This document shows, piece by piece, positions 18,258 to 26,600 of a stretch of DNA of 64,000 nucleotides. The notes below the pieces were generated by a model, which was given only the letters and a program-made list of their open reading frames with translations, was not told where the DNA came from and searched no databases. A program made the translations under genes and the position numbers. The DNA lies in the NCBI GenBank assembly GCA_021776825.1, contig JAJFFG010000050.1:305493-369492 (forward strand), read 5' to 3'. The stretch's first letter is position 1; every line of letters begins with the position of its first letter. This stretch comes from Planctomycetota bacterium (lineage in GTDB: Bacteria; Planctomycetota; JAJSAM01; JAJVHW01).

Positions 18258-18479
18258 CTAGTAGCCGCTGGCAGCGGCCGTGCGAGCCCAGGTTCGATAG
18301 ACCTTGGCGGCCGGCTTGGTGCGGCGACGGCGGTTGCGGCGCGCCTTCAGCTCCTTCTCGACGTGGAGCTTGGCGTAGCGCCGGCACTCGGCCAGGCTGC
18401 CGGTGAACACCGAGCGAGCGTCCTTGAGAACCTCGTAGAAGTAGCGCCCTTTGATGATCGCGACCAGCCTGGTTTCCAT
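18258..18479 (-). CDS. Small basic protein, 73 aa, unknown
   Basis: The ATG at 18479 is preceded by AGGAGG with seven-base spacing, the best ribosome binding site in the area. A strong terminator follows the stop, so this is a self-contained transcription unit. The product begins METRLVAIIKGRYFYEVL, then FTGSLAECRRYAKLHVEKE, and ends with an arginine/lysine-rich tail (KARRNRRRRTKPAAKVYR), suggesting nucleic-acid or ribosome contact. The frame is open for 400 bases upstream but without protein-like content. The family was not recognised. Confidence 0.65.
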   Translation of the reverse strand: METRLVAIIKGRYFYEVLKDARSVFTGSLAECRRYAKLHVEKELKARRNRRRRTKPAAKVYRTWARTAAASGY

Positions 18480-19012
18480 CGTCGATGCCTCCTGGGAACG
18501 GAGGGACAGAAGCAAGGCGCGTGCCGCGTCACGGCGATTGCTGGCGCCGGGTGGGTGCAGGCGGCTCGCGAGAGGCGGCAATCGCCGCGCCTCGGGGTGT
18601 TTCTGGTCGGCTCCGCGGCTGCGTCGGCTCGCATCCGAGACCGGCGCTCTCGGTCGCAGCCTTGCGTGGCCTCCATGGCCCGCGTCACGGCGCCTGCGCT
18701 GACGCGCAACCGCAGCGCCCCGGGCGAGCGTCGGATCGCTGACCGCCCCCTCGGTTCCATGGGGCTCCACTTCGTCAACGGCGCCGAAGGGGAGCACCCC
18801 CTGGTCCGCCCCGCCCGCCGACGTGGCTCGCGCTTGGCGGGTCCACTGGCGCACCGCGAACGACCCTCGCGCGACTCCCTCCATACCGTCCCAGGGTCAA
18901 TCCGCCGGACTCACCGCTCCGTCTCGGCTCAGACGCGCGGCGCTCGGGCGGTGGTGCGCGTGGCGAGCGCCCGAACCCGGCGGAGTGACCCTGGGACGGT
19001 ATGACTCGGTAT
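18480..19012. other. Gene-free interval carrying an inverted REP-like pair
   Basis: No gene is supported in these ~530 bases; frames are open only because of base composition. The downstream part is occupied by the inverted repeat at 18883-19002. Confidence 0.5.
18883..19002. repeat. Inverted pair of REP-like elements
   Basis: ATACCGTCCCAGGGTCA (18883-18899) recurs perfectly inverted at 18986-19002. The copies resemble the repeat family of the 60-64 kb region (consensus ATACCGTACCARGCCCAATT, followed by CGGCGG and a conserved GACCGCTCC-like stretch). The pair sits just beyond the stop of the Fe-S gene and could fold into a long hairpin. Confidence 0.7.
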
Positions 19013-20149
19013 TCACCCGAGGATCAGCGGTCGCACGGTCCACGCGCGGCGCGCCGCCGAACGCAGCACGAGCAGGTAGACGAACAGCACCGTCGTCGAG
19101 GCCTGCAGTGCGATCGGGAACCATGGCGCGAGGCTCGCGGTGAGATCGACGAGCATCCCGTCGCCGGGAAACGGCCCGAACCCCACGAGCGCCGGAAGGC
19201 GGAACCAGTAGTAGCAAGCCACCGCGGCGGCGGCGAATGCACGCACGAGCACGCCGCGGGTCCGCGGGGGGAGCACGCGGCGCAGCACGATGAACACGGC
19301 GAGCGTCACGAGCATGGCCGCGAGCGGCCACCCGTACGCGACGCCCAGGTGCTCCCAACCGTCGCCCGCGTAGTCGCGGACCTGGAACCAGCCCCAGATG
19401 AAGCCGGGGAAGCCACCGACGAGCAGCACGCCGGCGGTACGCCCGAGCTCCGACCGGTTGCCGCGCAGCGGGTGCACCCCGGCGATCGACTCCGGGCACG
19501 TGCTCACGCAGCTCGTGCAGGTTCCGCAGTGCGCGTTCGGGGGCGAGACAAGCGGCCGCTGTCCGTAGAGCTTCTCGACCGGATGCACGGGGCACGGACC
19601 GGAGCACCAGCCGCTCTTGCGGCGGAACACGAGCCCCATTCCGAAGGCGACGAGCGCCAACGCGACGAGGACCAGGGCGGTGGCGGGGCCGTTCGTGTCG
19701 AGGACGACGTGGCGCAGCGGCACGATCGCGAGGAGCAGGACGACGCCCAGGAACGCGAGCCGCCCTTGCCACGCGAGGTCGACGCTGCGCTCACGCGACC
19801 AACCGGCGTGGCGTGGCAGCATCGCCACCGACCCCAGCGGACAGATGTTCCGCCAGAGTCCGGGGGCGAGGACCAGCAGAGCGGGGGCGACCGGGATCAG
19901 GACGTTCCAGAACGCGTGGATCCCGATTTCCGGCCAGACCAATAGCGCAACGACGATCCACACTCCGGCGAACGCGACGGTGACCTGGGCAACGCGCCAC
20001 ACAGCCGTCGCACCGCGAGAGAGTTCGGCCGGGTCGGGCGCAACCGCAGCGACTGCGTCGATGCCTCCTTCGGGCGGGCGACGTGGGTGGATGGCTCGGC
20101 TCCTTCGCGCGAAAACTCCATGTCGGGGACGATTCCAGCGAAACAACAC
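19013..20149 (-). CDS. Polytopic membrane protein with 4Fe-4S cysteine clusters
   Basis: The product is about 378 aa with seven or more hydrophobic segments. Cysteine motifs: NICPLGSV after the second helix, WCSGPCPVHPVEKLYG, and CGTCTSCVSTCPES, a complete CxxCxxCxxxCP 4Fe-4S signature. This resembles the membrane ferredoxin modules of NosR/CcoG-type electron carriers. The substrate and partner are unknown, and no oxidoreductase is adjacent. The start is uncertain: GTG at 20149 is used here, GTG at 20206 and 20002 are alternatives, and none has a good ribosome binding site. It is divergent from the DUF1800 gene. Confidence 0.7.
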   Translation of the reverse strand: MLFRWNRPRHGVFARRSRAIHPRRPPEGGIDAVAAVAPDPAELSRGATAVWRVAQVTVAFAGVWIVVALLVWPEIGIHAFWNVLIPVAPALLVLAPGLWRNICPLGSVAMLPRHAGWSRERSVDLAWQGRLAFLGVVLLLAIVPLRHVVLDTNGPATALVLVALALVAFGMGLVFRRKSGWCSGPCPVHPVEKLYGQRPLVSPPNAHCGTCTSCVSTCPESIAGVHPLRGNRSELGRTAGVLLVGGFPGFIWGWFQVRDYAGDGWEHLGVAYGWPLAAMLVTLAVFIVLRRVLPPRTRGVLVRAFAAAAVACYYWFRLPALVGFGPFPGDGMLVDLTASLAPWFPIALQASTTVLFVYLLVLRSAARRAWTVRPLILG

Positions 20150-20235
20150 TCCGCGGTGCTGGTTAGATCCTAGCACCTCTGCCGATCCGCGCCCGGTGCG
20201 GCTCACGATCGGCAGACTGCCAGCGGAGGTCCATC

Positions 20236-21876
20236 GTGCTGCCCCACCGCCAACCCCTTCTGCGCGGCCTCGCCGTGGCCTCGATGGCCACCTGCGCCGC
20301 CGTCACGGTCTTCGCCCAGGAGACCGCGCCGCGGCCGCTCTCCGAGTCCGAGCGGATCGCGCACGTCCTCAACCGGTTCTCGCTCGGCCCCACGCCGGAG
20401 CTCGTCAACGAGGTGCGCCGGAAGGGCATCACGAAGTGGCTCGACGATCAGATCGAGGGACGCGCCGGCGGCGACACAGACCTCACCTCGCGGCTGCGTC
20501 AGCTCGAGTCGATCTGGCTCACGAATCGCGAGGTCGTCGATCGCTACGCGAAGCGCCCGCAGCCGGACGAGACGCAGAAGGAGCGCCGCGAGCGCCAGCG
20601 CCTCCGCAACGTGCCGCGCGCCGAGCTGCTCGAGAGCGTGCTGCTCCTCGCCATCGAGGACCGCAATCAGGTCCGTCAGGTCGCGGCCGACATCTTCCGC
20701 AACCACTTCTGCGTCTCGGTGGACAAGGGGCGGGTCCGCTATTTCGCCACCGAGTACGAGCGGGAGGTGATCCGCCGCGGCGTGTTCGGCACGTTCGGTG
20801 AGATGCTGAGCGCGAGCGCGCACCATCCGGCGATGCTGGTCTATCTCGACAACGTCGTCTCGCGCCGCGCGCCGACCAAGGCGGAGCTCAAGAAGATCGA
20901 GATGCGCACACGCGCGCGGACCGACTCGAAGGAACTCGGCGAGGAGGCGAGTGACATCGCGGCGCAGCGCGGGTTGAACGAGAACTATGCGCGCGAGTTG
21001 CTCGAACTGCACACGCTTGGGGTGGACAACTACTACACGCAGCGCGATGTCGAGCACGTGGCGCGCGCGCTGACTGGATGGACGGTCGAGAACGACCGCA
21101 CGAAGCCGCTCACGTTCCGATTCCGGCCGGAGATTCACAGCAACGGCGACAAGCGGCTCCTGCGCTCGTCCATCAAGGAGAACCAGAAGGACCCACATGC
21201 CGAGGGCGAGCGCGTGCTGGCCCTCCTCGAGGCGCATCCCGGCACGGCGCGGTTCCTCGCGTGGAAGCTCTGCAAGCACCTCGTGACGGACGATCCGTCC
21301 GACGAGCTCGTCGCGCGCATCGCGAAGGTGTTCGAGAAGAGCGACGGCGATCTGCCGACCGTGTACCGCGCGATCGTGCGCGATCCCGAGTTCTTCGAGC
21401 GTCGCCACTACAAGGCGAAGTTCAAGCGACCGTTCGAGTTCGCGGTCAGCGCGCTGCGCGTCACGGGCGCCGACGTCAAGCACACCCGTGGCATTCAGCG
21501 CGCTCTCACGTCGATGAACGAGGCGCTCTACGCGTGTAAGGACCCGACCGGCTACTACGACCAGGCCGAGGCGTGGCGCGACGCCGGCGCGATGGCGGTT
21601 CGCTGGAAGTTCGCGATGGACCTGTCACGCGGCCGCGTGCCGGGGGTGACGTTGCCCCGCGAGCTCTACGCCGGCCTGAGCGAGGAGACCCCGGAGCTCT
21701 GGAAGGACCAGCTCCTGTTCCGTCTCCTGCCGGACGCACCGGAGCCGCGCACCTCGCGCGTGCTGGACAGGATGGTCGGCGCGTACCTCGCGAAGAAGCC
21801 CAAGCCGAAGGTCCAGGAACTCGCGCCGTACATCGTCGGATCGATTCTCGGATCGCCCGAGTTCCAGAAGCAGTAG
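20236..21876 (+). CDS. DUF1800 family exported protein
   Basis: The product is 546 aa from a GTG at 20236 with GCGGAGGT five bases upstream. It has a signal peptide (LAVASMATCAAVTVFAQ) and the DUF1800 signatures HVLNRFSLGPTPELVNEV, WLDDQIEG, ADIFRNHFCVSVDKGRVRY, LNENYARELLELHTLGVD and DVEHVARALTGWTV. DUF1800 genes pair almost always with DUF1501 genes, as here, 23 bases apart. The pair is characteristic of Planctomycetota and their relatives; a role in extracytoplasmic metabolism is suspected but not established. Confidence 0.9.
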   Translation: MLPHRQPLLRGLAVASMATCAAVTVFAQETAPRPLSESERIAHVLNRFSLGPTPELVNEVRRKGITKWLDDQIEGRAGGDTDLTSRLRQLESIWLTNREVVDRYAKRPQPDETQKERRERQRLRNVPRAELLESVLLLAIEDRNQVRQVAADIFRNHFCVSVDKGRVRYFATEYEREVIRRGVFGTFGEMLSASAHHPAMLVYLDNVVSRRAPTKAELKKIEMRTRARTDSKELGEEASDIAAQRGLNENYARELLELHTLGVDNYYTQRDVEHVARALTGWTVENDRTKPLTFRFRPEIHSNGDKRLLRSSIKENQKDPHAEGERVLALLEAHPGTARFLAWKLCKHLVTDDPSDELVARIAKVFEKSDGDLPTVYRAIVRDPEFFERRHYKAKFKRPFEFAVSALRVTGADVKHTRGIQRALTSMNEALYACKDPTGYYDQAEAWRDAGAMAVRWKFAMDLSRGRVPGVTLPRELYAGLSEETPELWKDQLLFRLLPDAPEPRTSRVLDRMVGAYLAKKPKPKVQELAPYIVGSILGSPEFQKQ

Positions 21877-21899
21877 CCGAGACGCGGAGGAGGCACGAG

Positions 21900-23186
21900 A
21901 TGCTGCGACGCCGACAGATCCTGGGGGCCGCCGGAGCGGGCCTCGTGTCCGCTGCACTGCCGTGGCAGGCCGGGCTGCTTCGCCGCGCGTTCGCCGGAGA
22001 CGATGCCATCCGCACCGTCGTCGTCATCTTCCTGCGTGGTGGCGCCGACCCGCTCAACGCCGTGGTCCCCTACGGCGATGAGCGGTACTACGCGCTGCGG
22101 CCGACGCTTGCGATTCCGCCCGAGGCGACGGCCGACGGTCCCGGAGTCGTGCCGCTCGACAAGACGTTCGGGCTGCACCCGGCACTCGCGCCGCTGAAGC
22201 CGTTCTGGGACTCGGGTCGACTCGCCGCCGTGCTGAACACGGGTTCCCCGCACGCCACCCGCAGCCACTTCGATGCGCAGGACTTCATGGAGTACGCCGC
22301 GCCCGGCGTGCGCACGATCCGCGACGGCTGGCTCAACCGTTACCTACACCTGACCCGCAAGATCGCGACGGAGCGCGGCGCCAAGCCGGAGTCGTGGCTG
22401 CGCGCGATCGCGATGCAGGGACTCCTGCCGCGCGCGCTTCGCGGGCGCTACCCGGTCCTCGCAGTCCCCGGCAAGAGAGTGCTCGACGACGACGACGTTC
22501 TCGACCTGTTCGAGCCGCTTTACGAGGACGAGGGCGAGCAGAAGTCGCTCGAGGCCGAGATGCGGCGGCGCGAGGAAGAGAAGGACGAGGTCGTGCAGAC
22601 CGGGCGCAACACCGTGGCGACGTTGCGGCGCTTCCGCGAGATCGTCAGCCAGCCGGAGCGGCGCGAGCCGCCCGCATATCCAGCGACGGCACTCGGCGCG
22701 AGGCTCCAGACGATCGCGAAGGTGATCCGCTCGGGCGAGGGGCTGGAACTCGCCGCACTCGACATCGGCGGCTGGGACACGCACGCGGCCCAGGGCGCGA
22801 CGGACGGCGCGATGCCTCGCCTGCTCGACGGGCTGGCCGGCGCCGTGGCGGCCTTCGCGGCGGACCTCGGTCCCGCGCTCGACGACACCCTGATCGTGAC
22901 GATGAGCGAGTTCGGCCGCACCTGCCGCGAGAACGGGAACTTCGGCACCGATCACGGGCACGGCGGGTTCATGCTGCTGCTCGGCGGGTCGGTCGCCGGC
23001 GGCAAGATCCACGGCAAATGGGACGGGCTGGACGAGAAGTCGATGTACCAGGGCCGCGACCTGCAGGTCTCCACGGACTTCCGCGACGTCTTCGCAGCCG
23101 TGCTACGCGATCACCTGCGCCTCGATGTGCCGCGCGACTTCTTCCCCGACTACCGCGCGAAGGCGCTGAGCGGGCTGTTCGGATAG
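21900..23186 (+). CDS. DUF1501 family exported protein
   Basis: The product is 428 aa, with GGAGGAGG before the ATG at 21900. It begins with a Tat-like signal (MLRRRQILGAAGAGLVSAAL). DUF1501 signatures follow: VVVIFLRGGADPLNAVVPYGD, FGLHPALAPLKPF, GSPHATRSHFDAQDFME, LDIGGWDTHAAQG, IVTMSEFGRTCRENGNFGTDHGHG. The fold is alkaline-phosphatase/sulfatase-like and the conserved D/H residues of the last two motifs are present. It is cotranscribed with the DUF1800 partner. Confidence 0.9.
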   Translation: MLRRRQILGAAGAGLVSAALPWQAGLLRRAFAGDDAIRTVVVIFLRGGADPLNAVVPYGDERYYALRPTLAIPPEATADGPGVVPLDKTFGLHPALAPLKPFWDSGRLAAVLNTGSPHATRSHFDAQDFMEYAAPGVRTIRDGWLNRYLHLTRKIATERGAKPESWLRAIAMQGLLPRALRGRYPVLAVPGKRVLDDDDVLDLFEPLYEDEGEQKSLEAEMRRREEEKDEVVQTGRNTVATLRRFREIVSQPERREPPAYPATALGARLQTIAKVIRSGEGLELAALDIGGWDTHAAQGATDGAMPRLLDGLAGAVAAFAADLGPALDDTLIVTMSEFGRTCRENGNFGTDHGHGGFMLLLGGSVAGGKIHGKWDGLDEKSMYQGRDLQVSTDFRDVFAAVLRDHLRLDVPRDFFPDYRAKALSGLFG

Positions 23187-23295
23187 CCGGCCACGTCGAC
23201 GTGCGACGGGTGTCGCCTCACCAGCGCCGAGCCGCTGGAGATCGCGCGCAGGCGTGGCGCAGCGCGGACTACCGACGAACTCCGAGACGGGTGAG

Positions 23296-23388
23296 GCCCT
23301 CTGCGGATCTCTGAATCCCGGGTTCGTCATGTAACCCCCGGCCCCGCTGAGGAGTCCTCTAACGGGAGGGAGCATCGCCGCAGAGGGC
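23296..23388 (+). promoter_or_regulatory. Candidate hicAB operator and promoter region
   Basis: GCCCTCTGCGG (23296-23306) is perfectly inverted at 23378-23388, directly before the first ATG, and a GAGGA-G-TCCTC palindrome lies between them at 23349-23359. HicB antitoxins commonly autorepress by binding such palindromes. Confidence 0.4.
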
Positions 23389-23400
23389 ATGGAGCGCCCG

Positions 23401-23592
23401 ATGACGATTCGCGAGATCCTGCGCCTGCTGCGACGTCGAGGTTGGCGTATCGTGCGGACGCGCGGGAGTCACCGTCAGTTGCAGCACCCCACCCAGCCGG
23501 GCACGGTCACGGTTGCCGGCCACCCGTCACGCGACCTTGCCCCGGGTACACTGAAGAGCATCCTCCGCCAGGCGCGGATCGAGGAGGTGTAG
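23401..23592 (+). CDS. hicA: HicA family mRNA interferase toxin
   Basis: The product is 63 aa (67 if the ATG at 23389 is used; 23401 is preferred because GGAG lies six bases upstream). The HicA fold is clear: ILRLLRRRGWRIVRTRGSH, with the catalytic histidine in GSH, then QLQHPTQPGTVTVAGHPSRDL and TLKSILRQARI. HicA is a double-stranded-RNA-binding-like ribonuclease that degrades mRNA and is neutralised by HicB. hicB follows after one base. Confidence 0.92.
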   Translation: MTIREILRLLRRRGWRIVRTRGSHRQLQHPTQPGTVTVAGHPSRDLAPGTLKSILRQARIEEV

Positions 23593-23593
23593 C

Positions 23594-23803
23594 GTGCGAT
23601 ACGGAGTCATCATCGAACCGGCCGGAGACGGCTTCTCCGGATACGTTCCCGACCTGCCGGGGTGCGTCGCGGCGGGCACCACGATCGAAGAGGTCCGCGC
23701 CCTGCTCGCGGGAGCCGTCCAGATGCACGTCGACGCGCTCCTTGCGAGCGGCGACGACGTCCCGGCCCCCGGGGTCGTCTGCGAGTACGTGGAGACTTCG
23801 TAG
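23594..23803 (+). CDS. hicB: HicB family antitoxin
   Basis: The product is 69 aa from a GTG at 23594; the GGAGG site lies inside the end of hicA. The partial RNase-H-like fold is seen in YGVIIEPAGDGFSGYVPDLPGCVAAGTTIEEVRALLAGAVQMHVD, typical of HicB. No separate C-terminal DNA-binding domain is present, so repression, if any, would rely on the HicAB complex or another factor. Confidence 0.9.
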   Translation: MRYGVIIEPAGDGFSGYVPDLPGCVAAGTTIEEVRALLAGAVQMHVDALLASGDDVPAPGVVCEYVETS

Positions 23804-23853
23804 CGGGAGGGGCGCCGCCGTTCTCGCGCGAGTCCTGGGACGTGAGGAGATCG

Positions 23854-24234
23854 ATGCCCGAGTTGTTCCGCCTCGCGCGGGAGTTGTTCGCTCGCTTTCG
23901 GCCGCCGCGAAAACCCGGCGACGGGGAACTCGTCTTCGTGATTGTCGCCCGTCGCACGACGGACCCGACGCTGGCGCTGTCTCTCGACGTTGAGCGAGTG
24001 TGCGTAGATCGATCGCGCCGCTGGGGAGTGCTGGCATCGCAGAAGCCGTACGACTCGTTCGACGGCATGTTCGAGGACGGTCGACGCCACCTGGTCCTCC
24101 TGTTCATGCGAGGCTCTGACTGTTTCTCGTCGGAAGAGGCCGCAAGGGAGGCGATTGCTGATGGCGCGGCGCGTCCGGCATTCGTGCCGAGTCTGACAGA
24201 GGCTTCCTGTGGGGCCGGGGACGCCGGAGACTGA
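23854..24234 (+). CDS. Hypothetical protein, 126 aa
   Basis: The ATG at 23854 has GAGGAGA upstream. The product is soluble: MPELFRLARELFARFRPPRK, then ELVFVIVARRTTDPTLALSLDVERV and RRWGVLASQKPYDSFDGMFEDGRRHLVLLFM. No family was recognised. It follows hicB by 50 bases on the same strand and faces the anti-sigma-like gene. It might be a third gene of the hicAB locus or an independent small gene. Confidence 0.55.
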   Translation: MPELFRLARELFARFRPPRKPGDGELVFVIVARRTTDPTLALSLDVERVCVDRSRRWGVLASQKPYDSFDGMFEDGRRHLVLLFMRGSDCFSSEEAAREAIADGAARPAFVPSLTEASCGAGDAGD

Positions 24235-24262
24235 TGTACTCGCCTCCGACCCGCACCGCGCG

Positions 24263-25924
24263 CTACGGCAGGTAGACGCGCGTTACGGAGAGGACGCCGA
24301 AGGCGGTCGTCAGGTCGTCGCCGCCGAGGCGGCAGTGGCGGTCGGAGGCAGCGGGCCAGGCGCCGTCCTTGCGCTGCGCGGTGAGCACGCGGTCGAGGGA
24401 GGGCGCGACGTCGCGGCCGTGGCGGGCCAGGGCACGCAGGCCGGACCAGGCGAGCAGGGCGTCGGCGGGACCGGCGGCGGCGATGCGGCGCTCGACGGCG
24501 TCGAGCGTGTCGGCCGACGGACGGGACACGCCGAGCTCTCGTGCGTACGCGAGCAGCGTGGCGGTCAGCGCGAGGTCGTCCGCGCGATCGTCGGCCTTCT
24601 GGTAGCCCTGGAGCCCGGCGTCGTCACGGCGCTTCGCGAGGAAGCGTCCCGCCTTGCGCAGCGCGCCATCCGAGCGGAGCACACCCGCGACGCGGAGGTC
24701 CGCCAGCGTCGTCGCGGCGAACAGCGTGCACGACGCATCGAGGCGCTCGTCGCCGGTGCGATAGCCGAAGCCACCGTCAGCGGCCTGCCACTCGGTGAGC
24801 TGGGTTCCCGCATCGCGCAGCAGCGTGAGGCGTTCGCTGCGCTCGTCCTTCGTCATGTGCCGGAAGTCGAGCGCCCACTGCCACGTGAGCGCGCGCAGCG
24901 CCAACGCGTGGGAGTAGATGGGCTTGCGGTCCGCCTCGGCGGGGCCGTTCTCGAGTCGACGCTCGAGCACGTCGATGGCCGGGCCGAGAAGAGCCGCGTC
25001 GTCGCCGATGCGAGCCGAACGTCCGTCCTGCACGAAGGCGAGCACACAGGCAGCCGTCACGCCATGACGCACGTCCTCACCGTCGGCCTCGGGCACGGGG
25101 CCCCAGGTGCCGTCGTCAGCGCGGCGCGTGGCCAGCCAGCCGAGCGCACGCTGCACCGAGGCGTCGGCACGCTGGACGAGTCCCGCGTCGTCGATGCGGC
25201 GGCGCAGACGCTCGTTCCGCTCCTCGTGATCCATCAGGTAGCTGAGCCGGACCATGATCGCCCGCGTCGGGAAGCGCAGCGCGTTCGCCTCCGTGCGATA
25301 GATGTCCGGCGTCATGTGACGCGGGAGCGGGACGCCCTCGTCGGAGGCCGCGTCGAAGGGCAGCAGCGCGGTGCGATCGGGCTCGAAGCGCGGGGGCGTC
25401 GGCCCGCCGCCATCGATGGGGACGGGGTTGATCTGGGGCGGGTCGTGGAGCTTCGGCGCATCCTCGATCGCGACCTCGACGTTCCCGTTCCAGACGGGCT
25501 TCCCCGCACCGGAGATCATCATCCACGCGATTGCGGCTGCGGCGGCCGCGTGGACACAGATCGACGCGATCGTGACGCCGCGGAAGCGGCTCGAGGTCTC
25601 GTAGCGGTGGAGCGCTCCGGTCCAGACGCGGCGCCAAGCAGGGTGCTGCACGATCGGGGTCGTGTCCGCGGCCGCGACTTCCGAGGCCAGGGCGTCGTCG
25701 ATCGCGGCGAAGAGCGAGGAGGTCTCCTCGGCGGTCGGCTCGATCTCCGTGGCGGGTCCGACCATCGTCAGTACCGAACGGAGCAGCGAGAGCTCGGTCG
25801 CGAGCGAGGGATCGGAGGCGACAGCAGCCTCGACCTCGGCCGAGCGCTCTGGTGAGAGCTCGCCGTGCGCGTAGGCAGTCAGATCTGCCTGCAGGTCCGT
25901 ACGGGGGTTATCCGAGGCGCTCAC
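24263..25924 (-). CDS. Membrane anti-sigma-like protein fused to alpha/alpha-toroid repeats
   Basis: The product is 553 aa. Residues 10-55 (LTAYAHGELSPERSAEVEAAV...) match the start of anti-sigma-factor domains but lack the zinc-binding H/C residues. A single transmembrane helix spans ~116-138. Residues ~240-553 form repeats of the prenyltransferase/squalene-cyclase toroid type: ALGWLATRRADDGTWGP, TEWQAADGGFGYRT and TAQRKDGAWP (the QW-like GTW/GFGY/GAW positions). It overlaps the ECF sigma gene by 17 bases, so it is presumably its regulator, with the outer toroid as sensor. No catalytic DxDD or zinc site was seen. Confidence 0.75.
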   Translation of the reverse strand: MSASDNPRTDLQADLTAYAHGELSPERSAEVEAAVASDPSLATELSLLRSVLTMVGPATEIEPTAEETSSLFAAIDDALASEVAAADTTPIVQHPAWRRVWTGALHRYETSSRFRGVTIASICVHAAAAAAIAWMMISGAGKPVWNGNVEVAIEDAPKLHDPPQINPVPIDGGGPTPPRFEPDRTALLPFDAASDEGVPLPRHMTPDIYRTEANALRFPTRAIMVRLSYLMDHEERNERLRRRIDDAGLVQRADASVQRALGWLATRRADDGTWGPVPEADGEDVRHGVTAACVLAFVQDGRSARIGDDAALLGPAIDVLERRLENGPAEADRKPIYSHALALRALTWQWALDFRHMTKDERSERLTLLRDAGTQLTEWQAADGGFGYRTGDERLDASCTLFAATTLADLRVAGVLRSDGALRKAGRFLAKRRDDAGLQGYQKADDRADDLALTATLLAYARELGVSRPSADTLDAVERRIAAAGPADALLAWSGLRALARHGRDVAPSLDRVLTAQRKDGAWPAASDRHCRLGGDDLTTAFGVLSVTRVYLP

Positions 25925-26495
25925 GGGCCTCCTCCTCGAGGAGTTTGCGTAGCTTCTGCGTGGCCGCGTGCATCCGGGACTTGACCGTGCCGACCGGGAT
26001 GCCGAGCACCTCGCCGATCTGCGCGTACTTGAGTCCCTTGGTCTCCGCGAGCACGAACACGCTGCGCTGCTCCTCCGTCAATTGCTCGACGGCTGCCTGA
26101 ATCTTCCGCGCCAGCTCCCGGTCGCTCGCCGCCTCTCCTGGCTCAGACGAGCGTCCCGGAACCACGCTCCCCAGCTCGCCTCCCTCCGCGGTCACTGCCG
26201 TTTGCAGCGAGACCTGAGGGGGAGCGGCCTTCCGAGAGCGATACCGGTCGATCCAGTGGTTTTCCGCAATCCGATACATGTAGGTCGTGAACTTGGCCCG
26301 GGGCTGCCATCGGCCCCTGTGACGCACGAGCCGGAGGAAAACCTCCTGCACGCAGTCCCGCGCCAGGTCTCTGTCGAAGCAGCGTCTCCAGAAGAAGTTC
26401 AGCAACCCCTTCTGGTGACGCTCCACCAGGAGACGGAAGGCCTCGTCATCGCCGGCCCCGAAGCGCTCCATGAGCTCGGCATCATTCGGAGACAT
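25908..26495 (-). CDS. ECF-type RNA polymerase sigma factor
   Basis: The product is 195 aa, with AGGAGGAAGG before the ATG at 26495. Region 2: LVERHQKGLLNFFWRRCFDRDLARDCVQEVFLRL, with FTTYMYRIAENHWIDRYR at its end. Region 4: LTEEQRSVFVLAETKGLKYAQIGEVLGIPVGTVKSRMHAATQKL, the helix-turn-helix for the -35 element. It is translationally linked to the downstream anti-sigma-like gene. It lies 105 bases after the large repeat protein on the same strand, so it may extend that operon or have its own promoter in the gap. Confidence 0.93.
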   Translation of the reverse strand: MSPNDAELMERFGAGDDEAFRLLVERHQKGLLNFFWRRCFDRDLARDCVQEVFLRLVRHRGRWQPRAKFTTYMYRIAENHWIDRYRSRKAAPPQVSLQTAVTAEGGELGSVVPGRSSEPGEAASDRELARKIQAAVEQLTEEQRSVFVLAETKGLKYAQIGEVLGIPVGTVKSRMHAATQKLRKLLEEEARERLG

Positions 26496-26600
26496 CCGTC
26501 ACCTTCCTCCTGAACGGAGGACGCGGGGGATGGTTCGGAGCAATCTGCGGCATGCCGCCGACCGGTGTATCACGCCCCGGCCTCGCTCGGGACCTGCGGC

